Assembly: GCA_019096155.1 (NCBI GenBank)
Contig: JAHCVI010000003.1
Coordinates: forward strand, 310,001-374,000
Origin: Staphylotrichum longicolle
Lineage: Eukaryota; Ascomycota; Sordariomycetes; Sordariales; Chaetomiaceae
Length of the DNA: 64,000 nt
Reading direction: 5' to 3'
Shown here: positions 35,414 to 47,114 of the stretch, piece by piece
Numbering within the stretch: the first letter of the stretch is position 1
How the letters are laid out: the number at the start of each line of letters is the position of its first letter
Position numbers and translations under genes: made by a program
Notes under the pieces: model-generated
What the model was told of the DNA's origin: nothing
The model's input: only the letters and a program-made list of their open reading frames with translations
Databases searched by the model: none

Positions 35414-38400
35414 TGGCGCCGGCTCGCCTGTTGCGGAGGGCGCCATCTCGATAGGGCGACGGCTAAGTGGGAGGAGTGGGATGAGGCGTGGGATAGGGCG
35501 AGCTTGGCCAACGAAAACGGCTTCCCCGTGGGGACGTCGAGCGAGGCGGCTCTGCTTGGATGACGGCGGCGCGGGATGTGGGAAAAAGAGGGTGTAGAGC
35601 GTTCAGGGGCAGGTGGGATGGCTGACAGGGAGATGGGTGGCGAGTCTAGGCCAGTTGGTATTATGAAAGATTTAAAAACCGACAGACCACAGAGAATAGA
35701 TGGCAAAGACGTCGAGAGAGCGAGAGGTGTCCAAGAGACGGAGCAGAGGAGGCCAGGACAGACCCCCACACTTTAAACCATCGACGGCGGCATGGCCGCC
35801 ATGATATGGGTCATTGACGTGCTATGTATGTGTCAATCCCTGATGCGCATCGCCCGGGGTCGACAAGAGGCAAACACACGAGAGCACAGGAGTCAGGGTG
35901 CAAGGTCCAGGAGCGGAGGTCAAGATGCGTGCTCTGGAGCCAACGTGCGCCGAGCCGGCCTCGCCAGTCAGATATCGACGAGTTATCTCTGTGCGGAGGA
36001 AAGAGGCTAGGCGCGATGCGCTCCATACGGGGCCCCGACAATCTCGGGAGAACATGAAGCAGGTTAGTGTGAGGTCAATCTTCGGCTCGAGCACCCACCA
36101 CCCATGTCTATCAAAGTCTGGCGGGAGATCGCGACATCCACGGCATGCATGGATGGAGACCTTCAGCCGGAGCCGGAGCGGCGGCGGGTTCAGAGAGACG
36201 CAAAATGGGCGCCTCGAGTGGCTGCAGCCGACGGGACCGCGCTGATTTTGGCCAGTCTGGGTGCGATCCGGGAGCACTGGGGGCGAGCGTCTTTCCTGTC
36301 TGGGGCGTCTCAAGCCGTGCGGCGGAGCGCGGGCGATGGATGGCAAACGGAACAGCAGAACTTTGGGTGCTTCCAACAAGACTTGGGCGGGAGGGATAGC
36401 CGGCTTCCTTGCAGGAAGCCATGCAGGTGTCTGTGGGTACTCGCGGTTGGTCGGGGGGCGGGTACATTGCATCGTGGACCTGGGTGCCTGGAACGCTGCA
36501 ACGGAGGGGACTGGCGAGGCGGGAGAGCTCAGGCCACAGAACAATGGACAATCTCAGCCGTCCGTAGACGGCGAGGGACGGCAGCGAATAGACGTGTCTC
36601 TCACGAGCACGCCATCAGATGGCCCTGCCGTGGGCCGTGGAATCGCAGCATTCCCAGGGCGGCATCAGACGCAAGACGGTGCCCAGGGCCGGCTGTTTCC
36701 ACCTCTTAGCGAGGCTACACAACTCCCGGGTGTTGCGATCCTGTCCAGGTGACGAGAGAGGGACGTTATGACGCGAATAGAATGGCCATTGATGAAAACG
36801 AGCGTTCTCTGGTTCTGCCGCCTCCATTCATCCGGTCCTGGGGGTGATTGGTGTGCGCGCGGGTGCGGACTCGCGATGCTGCCACAGCGCGCGAGTATCT
36901 CTGAGCGTCGAAACCGTCCGATCATCAAAGGTTCGAGAAAAAGTCGAGATCCTGGAACGGAACAGGGATTGGAGAGGAGCGTGTGGGGTCAAGCGTTGGA
37001 TGACGCGACAGGGGAGGGGAACAGGGCAAGGGGCCTGGGCAGGGGTCAGAAAAAGTTTATCGCGGTGAACCGCACCGAGGGAAGGAACACCCTGGGTGCT
37101 GGGCAGGAACTCTGAGCGAAAGGTATCGCAGAGTCACAGAGACGCTTTCCTGGCACCGCTGCCTGGCCTGGAACTTGAACTGAAAACTTGCAGGTGCTCT
37201 TGCATCGCGGGCTTGTCCCTCCATTTCAAGCACTCGTCCTCGCCCGCTTGTTGCTGCCGGCTCCGTGTCAACGACTCCCGTCGATTAGCGAGGAAACGAC
37301 AGGTCGCTTGTCGAGATGCGCCACCTTCTGGGGAAGAGCTTGGCCGCCAGTGAGATGCCTCGTCCCGTCTGCTTTGTGCAACACACACTTGCTGCACTTT
37401 CGTACGACGGGTTCGTCTCCGCCCACAATGCTGCCGAATGCTACCCAAAAGCTGACAGGCGGTGGGCATCTCGAGTATCTGGGCCTCTGGGCGCCCTTCG
37501 TCCCTCCGTTGCCACCGCCTTGGAGAGAAGTGATTGCCCTCTCAACTCTATCCGCGGCGGATCGTCGTGTGTGGAGGAACATCCCCGATCTCTCCAACTC
37601 ATCGACCCCACCATCTGCTACCCCAATCACAAGCAAAAGCCGGGGTCTCCCAAACGGCCCGGTAGTGGGCCAAGAGATGGGAGCGCCGACTGATGACCGC
37701 CAACCCACCGAGGCACAGTTTCCAGAAGGTTTCGAAGCGCCCATGTCCAAAAATGACGAATTCCACGGGGTGGAGAGGACCAAGGCCTGTCAAGCTGGGG
37801 CAGGTCAGTCAATGGGCATTCTCCCATTTTGCCGGCCCTATGACGGACGCACATGGCAAGGCAGGGGTCGGACACCTTCCTGGCACATGAAACGGAGCGA
37901 CGAGCTCCAGGCTCAACGCAATCGCCGTATCCGCGTGGGCCGCAACAAGAACAAACATCCTTGCGGACGGAGACGTCGCCTTGGGGCAGAAGCCTTCCGG
38001 AAGATTGGGAATACGACGCAACCCCGGTCAGACCCATCCTGCCGAGACGCTTGCACAACAGCACCGAGGTGTGTGTCGGTGTGCATGCGAACCGTCCGTT
38101 CATCAAATGCTTATCAAGATGCTGGTCCAAGCCCGCGGTCGTCCTGTCGGCTGCAATTGCCGGCCATTGAAGCGCAGAGGTGCTGATAACAGGATCAAAT
38201 CGTACCTTATCGATGCAGCAGCTTTCCGACCTCGATCCGCTGCTCGTCGGATGCCTTCATGTCGTGCGCCCATCGCCGAGGAGGTGTTGAAGATGGCCAA
38301 TCACCAGAGCTCGAGGTGAGGTTGGAGAAAGTTGGAGCTCGACAGGGGTGCCTCTGGCGGCTCAACAGGAAAAGCAACAACTTCGCGAGGCCCCACGATT

Positions 38401-40090
38401 TCATCATGCCAGGGCAGATGTGGAGCCGCTAGGGTTCTCGGGCCAGCAGTGTCTCACCTGCAGCATATTGGGCAATTGCTCAGCCAGAGGAGTGGAGGAC
38501 TGCATTTGTCTCGAGTCTCGTCAGCCGTGTTTTGGGCAGTCTTGCGAGTTCGATGCCGGGTGGATGCCGTGCCGCTGTTCTCTGGAGAAGGGAGACTGGA
38601 TCAGGAAATCCGAACCCTTGACAGACGGGCAGGTATCTGTCGTGATGTCCGTGCTAACGGACGACCAGCCGAAGTTCCAAAGCTAATGGGAATGTGCAGC
38701 AAGCACAGGTGCCCCTGTTGGATGACTGCTGAACCCTGCGTCGAGCCCAGCCCAGCAGCAGCCAATCCTGTCGGCCAGCTGGCTCACACAGCAAGTGCAG
38801 TCGCATTGGACGGCCCCTGGATCTCGCGCCATCTCCGCCACCCCGGCTCAAGCCCCCAGGAGTTTCACGCTGGCGACGTGTTCCGCCGCTCCCGGCAGGC
38901 TCGGGCATAATTCCCCAACAGAGGAGGATGCTCGCATTTGACACGGCTGAATTCGGAGCTGCTGGGCTCCCTTTGATCGACGTTGAATGGGCGAGAGGAC
39001 CGTTTGGGTTTGCGAGGCACGCACCCCCTGGACATCCAACCCAAGAGTGGTGGAAATTCTGCAGCGCAACCCTCGGGCCTCGGGCAGACTGCGCTACCTC
39101 CGCCATCACCCGAAGGGCGGTCTGATATCATTGACATTTCGACAGGATAATCTTGCATCAACACGAACGAGATCCAGGGGACGGCCCCTGGGAGATGCGA
39201 GGTTGCGCCGCGGCAGACGCACCTGCATACCTCCCCCGCAGCGCTTGTCGACCACCCATCGCTCCGGTCCGTCGCCTGCGACTCTGGCGAGCTCGCCTCC
39301 TGCCTTGGACTGGGGTGGCGATGTCGCAAGAACGGAATGCTCGTCTACCGACGTGATGGAGGCGAGGCGGTGAGTCTGCAGGCCGGGCGGCTCGCCTCAT
39401 CCGGGACGGGACAAGTATTGGAGCACTGCATGCGGCGATCTCGCACGGCGAGAGGCCGATAGTCCAGACGTGGGAGCGAGGCCCGGGAGTCGCAGCAAAA
39501 GTCATGACGACAGAGAACCCTGACGGACCGTCTAGAAACTTGCTCGCCAACTCCCGGACGCCATCCCCCGCGCTTCCCTTCCCGCCCTCGTCTTTCCCCG
39601 ACCCCCACGACGGGACGGCCCTGCCGGATGCCGAGCCGTCTGGGGCGCTGCGTGGGGGACAGACGGGATGGTGTAGAGCTGAGGAACCCATGCTGGAGAG
39701 CCTTGGCCTGGAGAGACAGGTGGTAATTTTGAGGGCACGCCATAGCGAGAGCGGACAGTGTCCCCGGCATTGTGCAACGAGCCAAAAGAGGAAAACAAAA
39801 GAGCAACACCAGTATCACGTAGGCCGTGGGCATTCAAAGCGATAGGTGACCGTAAACGTAGACTAGACAGTAGGCCGTACATCATGCTAACAAACTCCTT
39901 GAATCAGCGCCACCAAACCATGATGCCACATACTGTAACAAAACCCCCCTCTTTCCCCAAACATGCCACGTGGACACGGCGTAGCTGCCCCTCGGCTGCG
40001 GCCCATGGGGAGGCCTACTTTCGCAGCCACCCCGTGCTGCAGCCCCGAGCCGACCCTGCTCACAGCGGTCTCGGCTCGCACCCCCTAGAA
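35414..40090. other. Gene-poor stretch between dehydrogenase and VPS17
   Basis: 4.7 kb. The left end must contain the dehydrogenase promoter and the right end the VPS17 3' UTR. The longest frame (37188-38186, plus) has no family motif, no third-position G/C bias and overlaps equally long frames on the other strand. GC content resembles the 4.2-16 kb gap. I see no repeats, RNA genes or mobile-element hallmarks. Confidence 0.5.
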
Positions 40091-42065
40091 CTAGAACGTG
40101 CTCGCGGCCAAGCGACTCGCCGCGTTCCGCGCGTCGACGCGGTCCTCATCATCCTCCTCCAGCACCCCGGGCATCCGACCGGACGCGCCGCTCAGGGCCC
40201 GCGCGCGGCCGCCGCCCTGCTCGCCGGCGCGGTCCCCGCCCTCGCCGGGGAACAGCCCGCCGTCGTCGGCGCCTCGGCGACCGAGCTCCCGACCAGGCTG
40301 CCCGAGACGCTGCGGCTCATGGCGTCGGCGCTGCGGCGCGGCACGCCGCTCCAGGCGTCGCCCTTGGGGCCCTGGCTCGCGGCCATGGTGGTGCGGCGGG
40401 CGGCCGAGGGCGGGTGGCTCTCGCGGCCGAGGCGGCTCAGGCCGCCCGAGGCGTCGATGGAGCGGATGTCCGGGCGGACGCTCTCGAGGAGGGAGAGGGT
40501 GCGGCGCTCGGCCTCGATCTCGCGCAGGACGTACTCGCGGATGGAGAGGCGGAGGTCGGCGGCGGTGCGGGCGAACCAGCGGCGGCGCTCGTGGACGAGG
40601 TTCTGGGTGACGCGGGTCGTCTTTTGGTAGAGGGCCGACTCGGCGTGGCGGGCCTCGTCGAGCGAGGCGATGGCCTCGTCGACCTTTTCGCGGCGCACGT
40701 TGGACGACGCCTTGAGGCGGTCGGCGGCGTTGAGCTTGCTGCGCGTCGTCTCCTGGGCCTGGAGGAACTCGCGGATGAGGATCTGGCGGTTGGTGAGGGT
40801 CTCCTTGACGATGAAGGCGTCCTGGGAGTGGTATTGGAAGGGGTCGCCGACGGTGGTGGCCTCGGCGGTGGCCTGGGCGGCGTGGAAGTCGCCGACCGTC
40901 TGGACGATCTTGCCGAGCTTGCGGTAGGCGTTGGCCAGGCCGGGGTGCGGCTCCTGGACGTTCATGGCGCCGAGCTTGACGCCAAAATCGGACTCGGCGA
41001 GGCCCAGTCCTGGCTGGGGGTCAGTCCGGAAGCCAAACGTGAGACACAAGGGGGTTGAGCCTACCTCGGCGCGACTTGACCAGCTTGTCGACCTTGTGTC
41101 CGGCGTCCATGGCGCCCAAGTAAAAGAGCTTGACGATGGGCCGAGCTTCCTGCAGCTCGGGGGTGTCATCCGGGGGCGGAGCAAACTGCTTGAGGATCTT
41201 GCGGCGCACGCCCGTGGCGGGCTGCTTCTTCTTGACCATGGGGCTGTAGCCAAAGTCGCTCTCGACGAAGAGCACCATCTCGTCGTCGCGCATCAGGACC
41301 TCGTTGCTGCAGACGTAGTTGAACCAGCGCTGCATGAGCGCCTTGACCCGGATCTCATCCTCCTCGGTGCCGGCGCCGGCAGATGTCAGGGCCGGAGGGA
41401 CCGAGGGGACGATGGCCTCGGGATTCGCCGAGATGAGGTGGTCGGCGAGCTTGATGAACTCGGAGTGGAGGCGGCGCACGTCGCGGTACTGGGTCGTCCT
41501 GAAGGCGGGGAGGTTTGTCTGCGACGGTCAGCAAGAGCTGTGGACATTGGATAGTTTAACCAGAGCATACATGGACGTCAAATCTGAGGATGGGATCTTT
41601 GCGCCCGGTGCGTTCGAGCCCCGTGATCTTTGCCTGCAGCTTGAACTGCGGCGGCGGCGGTTTGCGGGGCTGCTGTTGTTCCTGATGCCGCGGGGCCTGC
41701 GCGGGGGCCGATCTTGGTGCTTGCTGCTGCTGAGGTGGCTGGGGCGACAGCGGGCCCTGCTCGCCCGCAAAGCGCGGTTGTTCGGAGTACGACTCGGTGT
41801 GTGCTGGCTCGTCGGGCCGCGGCTCGGTGGTGTGGGAAACGGTGCTTGCGGTATCGGGTCTCCGGTACTCGGTATCGCTTGCGCCGAAGCCGTCGTCGTC
41901 GCTGAGGCCGTTGTTGGAGCTCTGGCGGAAGGGGGAGCTCGGGGGTTCGCCGGCGATGGAGTTGAAGGCGGTGCGGTTGTGGCGGGGCGACGAGCTCGGC
42001 GAATTGCCCCAGGGCGAGGCCTCGGCGGGGTGTTCCGGGTCGTTTATTGATGCGCTGTAGTCCAT
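40091..42065 (-). CDS. VPS17: Retromer sorting nexin Vps17 (PX-BAR), with a frame break near the C-terminus
   Basis: Membrane-bending subunit of the retromer SNX dimer (with Vps5), returning sorting receptors from endosomes to the Golgi. Exons: 42065-41571, 41518-41065, then from 41009. Residues 1-130 are disordered; the PX domain (about 140-290) shows LPAFRTTQYRDVRRLHSEF and MQRWFNYVCSNEVLMRDDEM; the BAR-like coiled region spans about 320-500. Read straight through, the frame stops at 40192 (588 residues) after a low-complexity Ala/Arg tail. One frame over, from about 40270 to TAG at 40091, lies a better tail ending EEDDEDRVDARNAASRLAA, which fits fungal Vps17. A single missing base near 40268-40273 would explain the break. 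An error or a real frameshift are both possible; no good intron is seen there. Confidence 0.88.
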
Positions 42066-42720
42066 GGCGCCGTCGACGTGCGGGATGTGCGGGATGCGCG
42101 GGATGCGGGAGAAAGAGTGTCGAGTGGTGATGACGTGGTGGTCGGGACTCGGAGTCGAGATGCGTCGAGGTTGGAGACAATTGCGCCTCCTGATTTTCCA
42201 AGGGTCTAATTGCGCGGTTGGATCAGCCTCAGTCAGCCAATGCAGCGAGGGACCACAGTCGATCGGTCAGTGGCGGATGCAGGTGGTGAGGATTGGTCTT
42301 CGGCCGGTGGTCGCAGCTCCGCATCACGGGCGGTGGTGGGAGCGGCGCAGCTGCCTTGCTGCGGGAGCCACGGACTTGGCGCCAAGCCGGGGTATGGCGG
42401 GGGATGCTCGGAGGAGCACGGGCCTGTTCAAGCTTGTCAGTTCAGGTCTCGATTGAGTCGATCCTCGAAGAAGCAGCCTGCTGAATGCAAACACCAATCA
42501 CCAACAAATGTAACTTGTGATACGGGCAATTTTGTGACAGGCAACGCGGGGTCGTTGCATGTTTGTTTACTTGGCAGCCTCCAGTCTGGCGCCCTGACAT
42601 GCGGTGCGCATTTCATATTTGCATCGCCAGACTGAAGCTGTCGCTGATCTGATTGCTCGTGTTCATTTTCAGTTGACAAAAGTTCGTCATTGAGTCCGTA
42701 AAAAAAGAAAGACGCCGGGG
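42066..42720. other. Divergent promoter region, VPS17 / MEF2
   Basis: 655 bp between outward-facing starts. No TATA box is obvious and no additional gene is seen. Confidence 0.55.
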
Positions 42721-45375
42721 ATGCTCTGCAGCCTCCCCCTCCGTGCTTGCCGCCATGGCTCGAGCAGGCTTCCCATGGTGCCGGTGGCCGTGCTGGTGCT
42801 GAAAAATGCCCAATTGGCCCGAGTGAGGCTTGCACGGAGCTACTCCAGCGACCACGCCCACCACGAGGCCCGGACCGAGAGCATCCGCAACATTGGCATC
42901 ATCGCCCACGTCGATGCGGTGCGTCTAGAGTTTAGTGTGTCACCGAGGACCGAGGACCGAGTGCTGACACCTACCAGGGCAAGACGACGACGACGGAGCG
43001 CATGCTGTACCAGAGCGGCCGGACACGCCATCTCGGGAGTATGTCACTGACGGGAAACACACCAGTGTACTTGCTAACAACGCAGATGTCGACCACGGCA
43101 ACACCACCACTGACTTCCTCCCCATGGAGCGGGAGCGCGGCATCACCATCCAGTCCGCCGCCATCACCTTCCAGTGGCCCCCCAAGACGCTGTGTCCCCC
43201 GGGCCTCGAGCCCAAGACCATCAACCTCATCGACACCCCCGGCCATCAGGACTTCCGCTACGAGGTCGACCGCTGCCTGCCCATCCTGGACGGCGCCGTG
43301 TGCATCCTCGACTCGGTCAAGGGCGTCGAGACCCACACCGAGCGCGTGTGGGAGTCGGCCCAGCTCTCCAAGATCCCCCGCCTGCTCTTCGTCAACAAGC
43401 TCGACCGCGACGGCGCCAGCTTCAAACGCTCCATCCACGAGGTCGCGTCCCGGCTGAGGACCTGGCCGCTGCTGTGCCAGATTCCCTGGTGGCACAAGGA
43501 CGACTTTACCGGCGTCGTCGACGTGATCCACCAGCACGGCTTCAGGTTCTCCAGCACCGGGACCATGTCGGTCGTCAGCAAGGAGAGCATCGCCAAGGAG
43601 AACCCGGCACTGCGGGACGAGATGGAACTCGCCCGCCTCCGCCTGATCGAGACGCTCTCGGAGCACGATGACCAGATCATGGAGGAGTTCCTCGAGCTGG
43701 AGAAGGACGTGCCGTCGGGCTCCATCAAGCAGGCCATCCGCCGCCTCATCATGGACGGTGAAGCCAAGTTCACGCCCGTCTTTGCGGGCGCTAGCCTGCG
43801 CAACATCGGAGTCCAGCCACTGCTGGATGCCGTGGTCGACTACCTGCCCAGCCCAAGCGACCGGCCACCGCTCGAAATCATCGGCGCCAAGGCTCACAAC
43901 CTGTCACAGCTGCTGGAGGAGACGGCCACGAAAAAGGGGCAGCACCACTCGGCGCCTCCGATCGTCGCTCTCGCCCACGTCTTCAAAGTCGTCGACGATC
44001 CCCGCAGGGGCATGATGAGCTGGCTGCGCGTCTACCACGGCGCCATCAGCCGGAGCAGCCACATGTGGAACAGCAACGTCCACAACTTTGAGAAGCCGCA
44101 GCACATCCTCCACGTTTCGGCCAAAGACCACCACGAGATCCCGCACCTCCCCACCGGGCACATCGGGGCCATCACCGGCCTCAAGAGCGCCCGGACCGGA
44201 GACACCATGATCACGTTCCCCGGCCATCACACCAGCTCCGCCCCCGAGGCCTTCCGGAACCTGCGCATCAAGGCTCTCGAGACCCCCCCGGCCGTCGCCT
44301 TCATCGCCATCGAGCCGTACACGCGCACCGCGGGCGACAAGCTCGAGGACGCCCTCAAGAAGCTCTCGCGCGAGGACCCCAGCATCCGGTGGAGCAAGGA
44401 CGAGAAGACGGACCAGCTGATCCTGTCCGGCATGGGCCTGCTGCACCTCGAGATCGCCCAGGACCGCCTCCTGACGCACTACAAGATCGACCGCGAGTCG
44501 GCCATGTGGGGCGACATCGAAGTCGAGTACTCCGAGTGCCTGCTCTCCCCCACCGCCCCGCACCGCGCCGTCTACGACCGCACCATCCGCGACAAGGCCG
44601 GCAAGGCCGCCTGCACCGCCAGCATCGAGCCCCTGTCTGCCCACGACGACCACGCCACCCTCCTCGAATCCAGCATCGAGCGCGACGGCAACATCATCCA
44701 CGTCGCCATCCCGCTCCCCGCCGGCCACGACTCCGCGAAGACGCTCCCCTTCGACCCGGAGCTGGTCCGCCAGCAGCTCCTCAACGGCGCCATCGCGGGC
44801 CTCGCCCGGGGGCCCCGCCGCAGCGCCCCGGTCCGCCGCTGCCACGTGCACATCACCTTCGACCCGGCCACCGACTTCTTCGGCGCGCAGGCCACCACGG
44901 GCGGTCACATCACCAACGCCGCGCTGCACGCCGTGCGTGCCGCCCTCAAGGAGGCCCACGCCGCGGGGCAGGTCGGCGTGCTCGAGCCCTTTTCCCACGT
45001 GCAGATCCACTGCCCGGAGGAGGCCGGGCACGCGATCCAGCACGACCTGACGTCGGCGCGCGGGGGCCAGGTGCTGGAGGTGCGCAAGCCGAGGAGGACG
45101 ACCAAGAGGTCGGCGCGGAGGGGGAGGGGCCGGCGCGGCGATCGACGTGACGAAGGTCTATGCGCCGCCGGACCCGTACGAGTCGGTGCAGAGAGCCTGC
45201 GGGGCCCCAAGAAGAGCGTCGTCAGGATGCTGACGATCGTGGGCAAGCGCCGCTGAAGGAGATGATGAAGTATGATAGCCAGCTGCGGAGCTTGACGGGG
45301 GCAGGCATGCGCTGCAGCTGGATCAGGGCGGGTTCGAGTTGGTGACGGGGGCGAGGAGAGGGCGTTGGAGAGGTG
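42721..45375 (+). CDS. MEF2: Mitochondrial elongation factor G2 (Mef2, ribosome recycling), C-terminus broken by indels
   Basis: GTPase that, with mitochondrial RRF, splits ribosomes after termination. Exons: 42721-42918, 42978-43038, and from 43086. The N-terminus (about 45 residues, Arg-rich, no acids) is a mitochondrial presequence. G-motifs are intact: HVDA/GKTTTTE across intron 1, MERERGITIQSA, DTPGHQDF and NKLD. Domain IV shows GGHITNAALHAVRAAL. The straight frame runs to TGA 45256, but conserved domain V is scattered over three frames: TSARGGQVLEV, then IDVTKVYAPPDPYESVQ, then SLRGPKKSVVRMLTIVG, then PLKEMMKYDSQLRSLTG, then RHALQLDQGGFELVTGAR, ending near 45375. At least five small indels, mostly in G-runs, separate the pieces. 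The first 640 or so residues are sound. Confidence 0.92.
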
Positions 45376-45818
45376 AGTATTGAGGGAGGGGGGAGGGGGT
45401 GTATTGTTTGGTTGAGGGCATGTAAAGACTCCAGATGGACGGATAGAAAAATGTATGTAAGATATGAGTTGATGCTGCTGGTCATGGGTTGTCCTGCCGA
45501 CAGGCAGTTGGAGTGATATCTGAGGCAAGTCGTGAGAACACAAATGGGACGCCGTCCAGGCTGCACCTCGAGTCTCTTGGCCGATTTCATCTTGTTTCTC
45601 TTCTCGCTCTCCCTTTATTTTTGAGATTGGGCCATACCTTTAGCCCTGCATGGTCCTGTCAGGTGTAAAGCTGCGCCTGCTGTGTCCATTTTGTGCTCGA
45701 GACACGGTGCCAAGACTCCATCCACCACCGCCATCTTGCAGTCAGAACTCTCATCCCACACCATCAAATCCTAATAGTTGTATAAGTCGCTTCCCGCGCC
45801 CTGACAGAGACAAACCTC
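45376..45818. other. Spacer MEF2 / DUF7924 gene, with a TATA-like box
   Basis: 443 bp between two plus-strand genes. TATAAG at 45781-45786 lies 33 bp before the next start, implying a very short leader or a downstream transcription start. No gene is seen. Confidence 0.5.
45781..45786 (+). promoter_or_regulatory. TATA-like box before the DUF7924 gene
   Basis: TATAAG in a T/A-rich patch, 33 bp upstream of the ATG at 45819. Confidence 0.35.
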
Positions 45819-47114
45819 ATGACGCCCGAGATCCAACATTCGCGGCCTGCAAAGTGCTCATACGCATCATTCTTTGACGAACGACACTCTCCGCGGGCCT
45901 TCCTCGAGACCCGCGTCTCCCGATGGCTAGATTCGTTCGACTCTGGTGTGTCCAGTCGGTCAGAAAGCGGGCTTGACCTCCTGGTCCGCCCCTTCCCCGA
46001 CATTCCCACCCACAAGCGGGCCAGGTCGGCCCCGGAAGTGGGACAGCACGACAATAGACAGGGAGCTGGCGCCCTGTTACCCCCTCCGACGCCGTCAATA
46101 CCGTCCCGGACGCGTCAGAGCGGTAGGTCCAACGTCAGCAATTCGGCCGGCCCACTGGACTCGGCATACCGCGAGCACCTGAACTGGAACGGGATCAGAA
46201 TTGAGTCGTTGCCAAATAGCCTGCCAGCGCATGTCGCGGCCCATGTGGCCAACATTCAGTCGAGGGAGCGGGAGTCGCCCGAGCCTGACCCCGCCGCCAT
46301 TGCTGCGTATCTGCAAGACAGAAAGGCACTTGACGAAAAATGCAACGAGGGCGACGTCACCGGATCGATGACCACGTGGGTCCTGCCATCCAAGCAAGAG
46401 ATTTCGCAACGCGGTCTCGATCGTGCTGATGGGCTCCTCATGTCGTTGCACCTTACTCCCGTGCGCCCTGGCATCCCTCCGGCGATGAAGGTCTCACAGC
46501 CGAAGCCTGACTTGCTTTATGGTTATCAAGGAGACCTGGGGCCATCGCCATTCAACCAATCCCAGCTCATAGCCCAAATGCAAATGGACACGGGCCCGGG
46601 CCAGGCTTTTGCAAACACCAATAGCCAGCGACTCAGGTTTCCGTTCTTTGCTCTTGAACTGAAGGGCGACGGCGGCACGTTTGGGAGTCTCTGGGTGGCC
46701 ACCAACCAGTGCGGCGGCGACGCAGCCGCCTGCTTCAACGCGACCGCGCGCCTCAATGAGCTGCTGACCGCGGCGAACCAGCCCATGGTCGACAACCTGA
46801 CGTACTGCATCGCCATGGACAACCGGTACGCGCAGCTCTACGTGTCATGGAAGGCGGACCTCCTGGACTACTACATGTACGAGGTCCGCGCGTATGTCCT
46901 GTCAAGAGAAGACGAGTACAAGGACTTTCGACGCCACATCCGCAACATCCTCGACTGGGGCAGCGACCAGCGCCTCGCGCAGATCAAACAATCTCTCGAC
47001 GTTCTCTTGGAAGAGAGCCGGAAGGAGACTGCAAAGGCGGCGAAGCCACGCAGCCCGCCGTCCGCCTCCGGCTCGAGCTCGGGCTCATTGTCTAAGCGGC
47101 AAAGGTTCAACTAG
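45819..47114 (+). CDS. DUF7924-like protein, possible PD-(D/E)XK nuclease fold
   Basis: Intronless gene for 431 residues. The N-terminal 200 residues are variable, with a Ser/Arg-rich stretch containing HKRARSAP. The conserved core begins near residue 225: KPDLLYGYQG, then NTNSQRLRFPFFALELKGDG, GSLWVATNQCGGDAAACFNA, YCIAMDNRYAQLYVSWK and FRRHIRNILDWG. This matches a large ascomycete family I know as DUF7924. Asp231 in KPD and Glu280-x-Lys282 in ELK look like the catalytic D...ExK of restriction-endonuclease-like folds, though the spacing of 49 residues is long. The tail SLSKRQRFN is basic and may be a nuclear signal. The family is often multi-copy in fungi and its function is unknown. No partner gene is recognisable next to it. 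Confidence 0.8.
   Translation: MTPEIQHSRPAKCSYASFFDERHSPRAFLETRVSRWLDSFDSGVSSRSESGLDLLVRPFPDIPTHKRARSAPEVGQHDNRQGAGALLPPPTPSIPSRTRQSGRSNVSNSAGPLDSAYREHLNWNGIRIESLPNSLPAHVAAHVANIQSRERESPEPDPAAIAAYLQDRKALDEKCNEGDVTGSMTTWVLPSKQEISQRGLDRADGLLMSLHLTPVRPGIPPAMKVSQPKPDLLYGYQGDLGPSPFNQSQLIAQMQMDTGPGQAFANTNSQRLRFPFFALELKGDGGTFGSLWVATNQCGGDAAACFNATARLNELLTAANQPMVDNLTYCIAMDNRYAQLYVSWKADLLDYYMYEVRAYVLSREDEYKDFRRHIRNILDWGSDQRLAQIKQSLDVLLEESRKETAKAAKPRSPPSASGSSSGSLSKRQRFN

Noticed and set aside
37188..38186. 332-codon plus-strand frame in a gene-poor stretch
   Set aside because: No family motif, no codon bias like the real genes, and overlapping frames of similar quality on both strands.
43904..45043. 379-codon minus-strand frame
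   Set aside because: Antisense shadow of MEF2, with no recognisable family.
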